This document shows, piece by piece, positions 15,727-21,471 of a DNA stretch of 21,471 bases. This DNA comes from a virus. The stretch is from positions 1-21,471 of IMG/VR virus record IMGVR_UViG_3300023184_000586. One strand, written 5' to 3'. The notes under the pieces were generated by a model. It saw only the letters and a program-made list of their open reading frames with translations. It made no database searches and was not told the origin of the DNA. Position 1 is the stretch's first letter. Each line of letters starts with the position of its first letter. The position numbers and the translations under genes were made by a program.

Positions 15727-16191
15727 TTATTCTCCACCACCTAAATCAAAATTGTCTTCCCACTCTTTTACCGATTTTGCTTTTCTTTTTTTAAAATTAT
15801 TTTTTTTATGAGTTGTAATATTAGTTGGTTGATAGGTTGTATAACTCCAATTAGAACCACTAGGATATCCATATGCAGTTGATGTACTTCCAAATCCAAA
15901 TGGTGGATTAGCTATTGTAATAGAACCACTTCCAGGTGTTGTTGTAATCGTTGTACCATTAGTATCGCCACAATTTATTTGAAATGGGTTATATGGATTG
16001 TATGGTTGGATAAATGGTAATGTTTGTATTGGTGCAGTATTTGGTGTTCCAAACGGAAATCCGATTGGTGTTTCATCTTTAACTTCCGCTAATTTTTCTT
16101 TTAATAAATCCCATTGCTTTGGAGTAATATTGTATTCATGTACTCCATCCGTAAATCCTTTTAACCAAAGGACAAATTCTTTACTATTCAT
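15727..16191 (-). CDS. Small conserved phage protein with EFVLWLKGF N-terminus
   Basis: A 154-residue protein. The ATG at 16191 (MNSKEFVLWLKGFTDGVHEYNITPKQWDLLKEKL) is preferred over the in-frame ATG at 16242: the longer form would add a hydrophobic stretch encoded across the promoter-like motif and near the terminator region, while the shorter start sits 18 nt after the motif. Residues 1-40 form a helical domain that I have seen in many phage proteins (E-F-V-L-W-L-K-G-F ... KQWDxxKxKL). The rest is rich in G, P, T, N and Y with low complexity, ending in a lysine-rich stretch (HKKNNFKKRKAK). Function is unknown. Position between tube and gp26 suggests a virion or assembly role. Confidence 0.72.
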   Translation of the reverse strand: MNSKEFVLWLKGFTDGVHEYNITPKQWDLLKEKLAEVKDETPIGFPFGTPNTAPIQTLPFIQPYNPYNPFQINCGDTNGTTITTTPGSGSITIANPPFGFGSTSTAYGYPSGSNWSYTTYQPTNITTHKKNNFKKRKAKSVKEWEDNFDLGGGE

Positions 16192-16209
16192 AACATATAT
16201 ATTTGTATA

Positions 16210-16219
16210 TATAAATATA
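16210..16219 (-). promoter_or_regulatory. Late-promoter-like motif TATATTTATA
   Basis: The coding strand reads TTATATTTATATATAC, 18 nt before the ATG at 16191. A TTTG lies exactly 20 nt upstream of the TATATTTA box. It lies just downstream of the tail-tube terminator. Confidence 0.6.
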
Positions 16220-16228
16220 ACGAAAATA

Positions 16229-16259
16229 AAAAAGGGAAACAAATATTGTCTCCCTTTTT
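16229..16259 (-). terminator. Rho-independent terminator after the tail tube gene
   Basis: A 12-bp stem with one G-T wobble (coding strand AAAAAGGGAGAC / GTTTCCCTTTTT) and a 7-nt AATATTT loop is followed by TATTTTCG. The stem's 3' arm plus the following base gives a run of six T. It lies 23 nt after the stop of the tube gene and insulates it from the next gene. Confidence 0.82.
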
Positions 16260-16282
16260 ATTAATTTTTCTCGTTTGGTATA

Positions 16283-16771
16283 TTAGAACTCTAAGATTGC
16301 GTAATCGTAAGTTAAAGTTAATGATATCATAACTGGATCGTTTGAACTCCAATCTACATCACCAAACTCTGCCGAAGAAATCCAAGCACCAACAATTTTC
16401 CATTGTTCTACTTTATCACCAACAGGCCCTAACATATAGAAATCGATATTCTTTTTATAGAAATCTGCATACCCGTCTCTACCAGTGATAGATTCGTGTC
16501 CACTTCTAATCCATTCCATTACTGATTGTGCACCACTTGGTACAATTGGGTCATATAGAGTGATAGTGATATCAGTCCAATTTGATTTACCTTTAATTTT
16601 TCTCTTTAAGTTGATATGGTCTAATTCTACAACTTCACTTTCTAACTTAGGTCTGTTTGCTGTTTTAATCATGAAAGATGGAATACCATCGATTTCCATG
16701 ATGAAACGATTTGCTAACTTTGGTTCAAAGTTTGTATAAAATATCTTATCAAATGATAATACGTCAGCCAT
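16283..16771 (-). CDS. Tail tube protein (T4 gp19-like)
   Basis: A 162-residue protein almost the same length as T4 gp19 (163). It shows the T4-type tube features: N-terminal YTNFEPKLANRFIMEIDGIPSFMIKTANRPKLES, a VELDHINLKRKIKGKSNWTDITITLYDPI core, then IRSGHESITGRDGYADFYKKNIDFYMLGPVGDKVEQWKIVGAWISSAEFGDVDWSSNDPVMISLTLTYDYAIL, the strands forming the hexameric tube. This is one of the safest identifications in the window. AAGGAG lies 13 nt before the ATG. It follows the sheath gene and ends before a terminator, so it can be highly expressed. Confidence 0.95.
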   Translation of the reverse strand: MADVLSFDKIFYTNFEPKLANRFIMEIDGIPSFMIKTANRPKLESEVVELDHINLKRKIKGKSNWTDITITLYDPIVPSGAQSVMEWIRSGHESITGRDGYADFYKKNIDFYMLGPVGDKVEQWKIVGAWISSAEFGDVDWSSNDPVMISLTLTYDYAILEF

Positions 16772-16793
16772 TGTTTATTTCTCCTTTACTTAT

Positions 16794-16803
16794 TATAAGT
16801 ATA
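16794..16803 (-). promoter_or_regulatory. Variant late-promoter-like motif before the tube gene
   Basis: The coding strand reads GATATACTTATAAT, one base away from GATATTTATAAT with a one-base insertion in the spacer. It is 22 nt upstream of the ATG at 16771 and is followed by AAAGGAG. Confidence 0.45.
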
Positions 16804-16814
16804 TCTTTTTTTAA

Positions 16815-19103
16815 TTATGCGTTAAAAGTTGCCCCAGTTGGTAAAACATTGAAATCAATTTGAATGAATTCAGCAGTTTTAGTTGGTTGTAAGAATATTG
16901 CACCTTTTAAGATGTTTCTATCGATTACGTCTGGAGTGTTATTTGTTTCATCCATTACAACTTTGAATGCGTATAAACCTTGTCTTTGTTGAATGTTCTC
17001 TAAATAAGGGTTAACCGTATTTAAGAATTTAGTTCTTGTATCAGTTGTATTTTGTTCGAATATTAAGTATCTACTAGTTGAAGCAATATACTTCTTAACT
17101 GTTATAAGTAATCTTCTAACATTAATTCTATCTAATGCTGATGGTCTAGCTTGTAAGGTTTTTTGTCCAAATGCTACGATACCTTGTCCAGGGAACTGAG
17201 CGATTGGATTTACTTTTCCTTCATATAAAGTATCTCTATCAGAATGCGTTAATCTATCTAACACTGCTACTGCACCAGTGATACCACCTCTATTCAAACC
17301 TGCAGGCGCAAACCATTCAGCCGATGTAGCATCATTTGCTGCATAAACTCTAGGTAATAAAACTGATGGTGGAACTGCAATTAATTTGTTTGTGTTTGTA
17401 TCAATTGTTTTAACCCAAGGATAGTAAACCGCTGCATAGTTAGTATCTAATCCTTCTGCTACACTTACTACCGTTGCGATACCAGCACTTTGTCCTGCTG
17501 CATCCATAATATAGAATGTATCAGCTCTATTCTCACATATATCCATTGCATATTGAGTTACATTACTATGGTCGTTATGATTAACACCAGGTAATACTAA
17601 TAAGTTAATATCCCACTCATCTACATTTGATAATGCATCTAAACATTTTTTATATGCTACTGAACCACTTGCAGCCGAATCAGATAAATTTAATCCTTGA
17701 ACGTTTCCAGAAGTAATATCTGTTCCTTTATTAGAAGTAATTGTTGGGTTTAAACCATCAAAACCACCTTGGAAAGCAATTGTAAATGTTCTATATGATA
17801 CTATATTTGCATTTGCGTTTGCACTTAAAGGTAAACCTACTAATGTATCTAACGAGAATATTGAATTATTTCCATTATATCCTAAAGTTTCAGTTAATGG
17901 CTTTAAGAAAAGAGTATTATCAGCGTTATCTAAATTGATACCACTTGCATAAATAGATGAACTATATGATGCGGTTGTAAATGTTACACCAGGTAAATTA
18001 GCTAATTCAGCAGATGAACCACTTATAAAGTTTTCATATGCAGCGTGTGCGTAAGGTACTGCTGTTACCGGATACAAATCAGAATCTTTTGTTTCAACTC
18101 TAATGTATTTAGATTTATTAATCCAATCACCAATTGTAGTTACTTTACCATAAGAATCAATTGTACTTACTTCATCACCGATTACTCTAGCAATATAGTT
18201 AGTTGAAGTTGGGTCTAATGATAAATTATTATATTGTTCTAAAATGTTTTGTCTTTTATCTGTATCATCAAATTTTCTAACATATAAAGAGAAAGTTCCG
18301 TAATCAGAACCATTGATATCTCCTGCTGCTTTGATGTTACCAATAGTAACTTTAAATCTTGTATTTTCTACGTTACCATCTGCTAAAGTATGTATGCGGA
18401 ATAAATCATATCTTAATCCACCCATATCTTGTGATTTAATCCAAGGTGTAGAAGCGTAAGTTGCATCGTATGTGAAATTTTGGTCACCCAATGTTACATA
18501 ACTTACATTTGCATTACTTGCAGTATTAAAACTTGTGTATGTAGTAGTTGCTGCATCAGAAAAATATCCATATACATACGCTTCTTTTGTTCCTAATGGT
18601 GAAGTACCAAATACGTCATCTACTGATTGTGTTGATGATGGAACTAAGGAAGTTGCATACGAACCACTAAGTGTTAATCCACCTAATGAAAAATTGCCAC
18701 TATTAGCTGTGTTTGAACTTGCACTAAAAGCAGTTGAAAAACCTGCAGTATCCGTATCTGTATTAAATAGTATTGCTACTGATTTAGATACTGATGCTGA
18801 TGATATAGTTAATAACACAGGATTTTGTTCGGTATATCCACCGATACCTGCTACTCTACAAATAGTTACTAAACCAGTCTCTCTTAAATAATTTTGAGCG
18901 GTTAATTCTGTATAATATGTACCATCAGCTGCACCGAAGATATCTTCTAACTCAGATGGTGATGTTACGATTGTTGGTTTAAACGCCGGTCCTTGTTTGA
19001 AAGGTCCTACGATTGCTCCACCAATAGCACCTACTCCTTGAGCTATGAATGATAAATCGTTTTCTCTTGTAAATACGCCCGGCGATACTAATTTTTCAGC
19101 CAT
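16815..19103 (-). CDS. Tail sheath protein (T4 gp18-like)
   Basis: A 762-residue contractile sheath protein. The N-terminus SPGVFTRENDLSFIAQGVGAIGGAIVGPFKQGPAFKPTIVTSPSELEDIFG is the classic sheath start that docks onto its neighbour. The C-terminal third has the conserved sheath core: INLLVLPGVNH, TFYIMDAAG, VAVLDRLTHSDRDTLYEGKVNPIAQFPGQGIVAFGQKTLQ, and INVRRLLITVKKYIASTSRYLIFEQNTTDTRTKFLNTVNPYLENIQQRQGLYAF. Middle residues (about 100-450) form an S/T-rich insertion likely exposed on the outside. It is longer than T4 gp18 (659). An AAGGAG lies 10 nt before the ATG, and a promoter-like motif lies 40 nt upstream. Confidence 0.95.
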   Translation of the reverse strand: MAEKLVSPGVFTRENDLSFIAQGVGAIGGAIVGPFKQGPAFKPTIVTSPSELEDIFGAADGTYYTELTAQNYLRETGLVTICRVAGIGGYTEQNPVLLTISSASVSKSVAILFNTDTDTAGFSTAFSASSNTANSGNFSLGGLTLSGSYATSLVPSSTQSVDDVFGTSPLGTKEAYVYGYFSDAATTTYTSFNTASNANVSYVTLGDQNFTYDATYASTPWIKSQDMGGLRYDLFRIHTLADGNVENTRFKVTIGNIKAAGDINGSDYGTFSLYVRKFDDTDKRQNILEQYNNLSLDPTSTNYIARVIGDEVSTIDSYGKVTTIGDWINKSKYIRVETKDSDLYPVTAVPYAHAAYENFISGSSAELANLPGVTFTTASYSSSIYASGINLDNADNTLFLKPLTETLGYNGNNSIFSLDTLVGLPLSANANANIVSYRTFTIAFQGGFDGLNPTITSNKGTDITSGNVQGLNLSDSAASGSVAYKKCLDALSNVDEWDINLLVLPGVNHNDHSNVTQYAMDICENRADTFYIMDAAGQSAGIATVVSVAEGLDTNYAAVYYPWVKTIDTNTNKLIAVPPSVLLPRVYAANDATSAEWFAPAGLNRGGITGAVAVLDRLTHSDRDTLYEGKVNPIAQFPGQGIVAFGQKTLQARPSALDRINVRRLLITVKKYIASTSRYLIFEQNTTDTRTKFLNTVNPYLENIQQRQGLYAFKVVMDETNNTPDVIDRNILKGAIFLQPTKTAEFIQIDFNVLPTGATFNA

Positions 19104-19143
19104 TTTATTTGTTCTCCTTATAAATTATGTTATAATATTCTAA

Positions 19144-19153
19144 TATAAATATA
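19144..19153 (-). promoter_or_regulatory. Late-promoter-like motif TATATTTATA before the sheath gene
   Basis: The coding strand reads GTATATTTATATTAG, 40 nt before the ATG at 19103, the longest spacing of this set. It is followed by AAGGAG close to the start. The leader between them is AT-rich. Confidence 0.55.
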
Positions 19154-19175
19154 CAAACTTTGTTGTAAAAATATA

Positions 19176-19427
19176 TTATTGTTGTTCTTTTGGTGTAAAT
19201 TCTCCGGTGGTGGTATCTAAATCTCCATCTCCGTATTCTTTTTGAATTTCAGATAAGAAATTTTGTTCTTCTACACCTAATTTTTCAAACTCTTCAAACA
19301 TATTTTCTTCATCAAGTTTTAATTGTTTTTGTTGAATTTGATTTTGTCCTATAATGAAAGTTAATTCATTAAATTTTCCCTTTAGTTCTTTTACTTTTTG
19401 TAACTGCTCTGGTTTGATTTGTGCCAT
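19176..19427 (-). CDS. Small coiled-coil phage protein, 83 aa
   Basis: An 83-residue protein with a heptad-like charged helix (residues about 5-65: VKELKGKFNELTFIIGQNQIQQKQLKLDEENMFEEFEKLGVEEQNFLSEIQKEYG) and a short acidic, threonine-rich tail. I recognise the general type, a small coiled-coil protein often found near structural genes in environmental T4-like phages, but not a named family. It has its own promoter-like motif 25 nt upstream and lies between the Hint-containing protein and the sheath. Virion or assembly role is inferred from position. Confidence 0.75.
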   Translation of the reverse strand: MAQIKPEQLQKVKELKGKFNELTFIIGQNQIQQKQLKLDEENMFEEFEKLGVEEQNFLSEIQKEYGDGDLDTTTGEFTPKEQQ

Positions 19428-19452
19428 AGTTTTTTATTTTATTTGTTCTATA

Positions 19453-19462
19453 TATAAATATA
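19453..19462 (-). promoter_or_regulatory. Late-promoter-like motif TATATTTATA before the 83-aa gene
   Basis: The coding strand reads ATATATATTTATATATAG, 25 nt before the ATG at 19427. The region is very AT-rich, so alignment of the box is not unique. Confidence 0.5.
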
Positions 19463-19483
19463 TATGTTTTTACTCAAACGATA

Positions 19484-21130
19484 TTATAATCCGTATCTAC
19501 CTTTTAAATTGTTCCAAATATATCCTATTTCAGTTGCAGTTAATGCTCTTTGATAGAATAAGAATGAACCTAAATTACCGGTATTGTTTTGCATTAAATA
19601 AATATCAGATGTTCCAGTAGTTGCTGCTGCAGTTGTTGATGCCGTAGCTGCTTCTACATTATTATTATATATTTTTGTTGTACCTGCTCCAGCGGTAACT
19701 GCAATCATATGCCATCCTGTTAAAGTTTGCGATGCTGCTGTTAGGTTTCCGTTTGGTGTTGATGTAAATGCAATATTACCACTTGTTGTTACTTTATAAT
19801 CAGTACCTCTGCTAAATATATCACCTGCACTACCATTCACCCATGCAATAATAGTATATCCATTTCCAGATGTTGTATTAAAGTTTGCATTTCCAGTACC
19901 ACTACTATATGCTTGTTCTTTAATACCATACTTACCACTTGCAAATGTTAATGATTTTGGTGATGTTCCGTTGAATACAGGTGCCGTAACTGCTGGATTT
20001 GCAGTTCCACCGGTTAAGTTAAACCCAGTTGAATATCCTGCTACATCATTAAAGTTTGTAGTTGAAACTGCTGTGTTATAAGATGCTGCAAATTGTGGCT
20101 CTAAATAACATACTAAATTTGTCCAAGGTATTGGTGCAGTTGCTGCTCCTTTATTATGTGAAACAAATCCATTAGCTAAATAAGTATGTGCCGTATCTAC
20201 TGTGATTGTTGCAATTTCTAATGTTTTGTTTAGAAATTCTATTTTTTCTACTAATACATCTTCTACTAATCCACTTTCTACATTATACTTTACAATTTTA
20301 TCACCTTCAACTAAATCTTCTGCTCTTGTAAATTGATAAGTTTCAGTAATATTATCCCATGCAAAGAAGGGATGTGCTCCAGTTACCTTTATTGCACCGA
20401 AATTAATATCAACATACTTATCAATAAATGAATAATATACATTACTAACCGCTGCATCTACGATATCACCATTAGAACCTGTTTCGTTGTACCACCAATA
20501 CCATTCTGCTGGATCATTTTCAGGAAACCATTCTGGCATTCCAGTTGGTACAAATGTTTTAATACTATCACCAATATATAAATCACCTGCTTTTACAGTT
20601 GAACCATTTGCTAATAAAATATCAGTATCAGTTGCTACACATAATACATCTGAATTGATTGAGTTATATGAATCTACTGAATAAATAGTTTTTGTTGATG
20701 TTGTATTGTAATTGGTTGCATTTATATTATATCCATCGGCATAAGTAACTGATAACGTTGTACCATTACTACCACTATATGTTGAACCACCTAAATTATT
20801 TGCCGTAATTGCAGTTGTTGAACTTTTTGTACCAATACTAAAATAGGTTGCATCACTAACTGTAATAGTATAGTTTGCTGCAATATTTTTAATTCTGTTA
20901 TCAAATGCTAAACCTTGTGTAGCAAATGCCACTACAACGTTTTCAGATGTGTTTTCTACTATATAAGTAAATGGTTGAGTTACTGTCAAACTATCAAATG
21001 CAAATGAACTCATAGATACTGATGTACCTGCTAAATTATTTGCTGCATTTAATGAAGATGATACCGCACCTCTTGCTGTACCTGTCCATGCTCTATACAA
21101 TCCACCTAAACTTAAACTTGTCTTTGCCAT
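19484..21130 (-). CDS. Hint-domain virion protein with LamG-like C-terminus
   Basis: A 548-residue protein with three parts. Residues 1-163 are S/T/N/G-rich and beta-like. Residues 164-326 form a Hint (intein-like) domain: C164 VATDTDILLANGSTVKAGDLYIGDSI (block A), VTGAHPFFAWD with T250 and H253 (block B), then VDTAHTYLANGFVSHN ending at H325-N326 (blocks F/G). Residues about 380-548 resemble a LamG/concanavalin A-like carbohydrate-binding jelly roll, with YTIIAWVNG, GWHMIAVTA, TKIYNNN and the helix ALTATEIGYIWNNLKGRYG. The residue after HN is K327, not C, S or T, so normal protein splicing is not expected; self-cleavage is. The gene has an AAAGGA ribosome site 12 nt and a promoter-like motif 23 nt before the ATG. 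It may be a tail or fibre-like receptor-binding component. Confidence 0.84.
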   Translation of the reverse strand: MAKTSLSLGGLYRAWTGTARGAVSSSLNAANNLAGTSVSMSSFAFDSLTVTQPFTYIVENTSENVVVAFATQGLAFDNRIKNIAANYTITVSDATYFSIGTKSSTTAITANNLGGSTYSGSNGTTLSVTYADGYNINATNYNTTSTKTIYSVDSYNSINSDVLCVATDTDILLANGSTVKAGDLYIGDSIKTFVPTGMPEWFPENDPAEWYWWYNETGSNGDIVDAAVSNVYYSFIDKYVDINFGAIKVTGAHPFFAWDNITETYQFTRAEDLVEGDKIVKYNVESGLVEDVLVEKIEFLNKTLEIATITVDTAHTYLANGFVSHNKGAATAPIPWTNLVCYLEPQFAASYNTAVSTTNFNDVAGYSTGFNLTGGTANPAVTAPVFNGTSPKSLTFASGKYGIKEQAYSSGTGNANFNTTSGNGYTIIAWVNGSAGDIFSRGTDYKVTTSGNIAFTSTPNGNLTAASQTLTGWHMIAVTAGAGTTKIYNNNVEAATASTTAAATTGTSDIYLMQNNTGNLGSFLFYQRALTATEIGYIWNNLKGRYGL

Positions 21131-21145
21131 ATTATTGTTTTCCTT

Positions 21146-21471
21146 TTAACTATTATAAATATCTAATAAACTATTAACCCATTTGTTTCTGTCTGAATAC
21201 TCTAACATATATTCTTTTATTTTATTGAACCAATGTTTTTTATATTCGTAATCACTATTTTTAATCCATTGTATTGTTCCTTCAAATTCAGTTTTAGTAT
21301 CTGCTCTAAAAGGATATACCCAATCTTTCATCCAATCTTTACTCAATATAGGTAGTTTTCCATAATCAACCGCTTGAAATATTGAATATCCAAATGGTTC
21401 ATAATTAAAACAACTATGTGAAATTCCCCAATCTAAACGATAAAACCAATCTAACTTACTATAATCAAACA
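21146..21471 (-). CDS. C-terminus of a GT-B-like glycosyltransferase (partial)
   Basis: An open frame enters from the right edge and ends at 21146. About 108 residues are visible, beginning FDYSKLDWFYRLDWGISHS. The segment EPFGYSIFQAVDYGKLPI matches the C-terminal donor-binding motif of GT-B glycosyltransferases (E-P-F-G-x6-A-x2-G-x-P-I), with Q in place of the usual second E. After it comes SKDWMKDWVYPFRADT, then a helical C-terminal end with KIKEYMLEYSDRNKWVNSLLDIY. A TTG at 21346 could look like a start, but the frame continues upstream with clear glycosyltransferase sequence, so it is internal. Substrate is unknown; phage glycosyltransferases modify DNA, tail fibres or host surface sugars. 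Confidence 0.72.
   Translation of the reverse strand, partial: FDYSKLDWFYRLDWGISHSCFNYEPFGYSIFQAVDYGKLPILSKDWMKDWVYPFRADTKTEFEGTIQWIKNSDYEYKKHWFNKIKEYMLEYSDRNKWVNSLLDIYNS
21154..21163 (-). promoter_or_regulatory. Late-promoter-like motif GATATTTATA inside the glycosyltransferase end
   Basis: The coding strand reads GATATTTATAATAG, encoding the final DIYNS of the glycosyltransferase and lying 23 nt before the ATG at 21130. Promoter and upstream gene end overlap. AAAGGA follows before the start codon. Confidence 0.6.

Noticed and set aside
16192-16242. Longer start (ATG at 16242) for the 154-aa protein, giving a hydrophobic N-terminus
   Set aside because: It would run across the promoter-like motif and begin in the terminator region. 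The next ATG at 16191 starts a recognisable domain.
21344-21346. TTG start at 21346 for a 66-aa protein
   Set aside because: The same frame stays open to the window edge and encodes clear GT-B motifs upstream, so this is an internal codon of a larger gene.
164-21471. tRNA genes, CRISPR arrays, integration sites, insertion sequences
   Set aside because: I looked for clover-leaf acceptor/T-loop patterns, regularly spaced repeats, transposase or integrase motifs and terminal inverted repeats and saw none. No search tool was available.

Overview
The window is a contiguous piece of a tailed-phage genome with a contractile tail (myovirus). It is very AT-rich and tightly packed, and every supported gene lies on the minus strand, so transcription runs from the right end of the window to the left. 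Clear anchors are a tail sheath and a T4 gp19-type tail tube, a T4 gp26-type baseplate-hub/chaperone gene, a tape measure protein, a LysM tail protein and hub-like baseplate proteins. No integrase, repressor, tRNA, CRISPR array or insertion sequence was seen. Host is uncertain. Metabolic genes of the kind carried by aquatic T4-like phages (PhyH dioxygenase, APS kinase, DUF2061, DUF3310) fit an environmental virus. One sequence matching the Bacteroidota promoter pattern (TTTG-N19-TAnnTTTG) before the polymerase gene weakly suggests a Bacteroidota host, although several genes also carry AAGGAG-like ribosome sites.

Right to left, in reading order. (1) 21471-21146: C-terminus of a GT-B-like glycosyltransferase entering from outside the window. 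(2) 21130-19484: a virion-type protein with an intein-like Hint domain between an N-terminal domain and a LamG-like domain. (3) 19427-16283: a small coiled-coil protein, tail sheath and tail tube, ending at a terminator. (4) 16191-14667: a small conserved phage protein, then the gp26-type gene and an overlapping +1-frame gene, possibly joined by a programmed frameshift, ending at a terminator. (5) 14613-6489: one long tail operon (66-aa protein, tape measure, baseplate protein, LysM protein, hub-like protein, 121-aa protein), with most junctions overlapping as TAATG. (6) 6419-5637: a PhyH-type dioxygenase with its own promoter-like motif and a strong terminator. (7) 5564-158: a divergent family A DNA polymerase-like protein, a 787-aa unknown protein, a 132-aa unknown protein, APS kinase, an HxGH nucleotidyltransferase, a DUF2061 membrane protein and a DUF3310 protein. 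(8) 157-1: a leader with an 18-bp direct repeat and the first eight codons of the next gene.

A recurring coding-strand element, (G/T)ATATTTATA, sits 17-25 bp (once about 40 bp) before most genes that have an upstream gap. It is probably the late promoter of this phage. It reads as the reverse complement of the T4 late box TATAAATA. The transcription map inferred here rests on these motifs and on three hairpin-plus-T-run terminators.

The features most worth a second look are the altered catalytic residues of the polymerase-like and PhyH proteins, the Hint domain that cannot splice normally, the gp26/+1-frame overlap with a T7 slip site, the sulfate-activation cassette, and the promoter motif.
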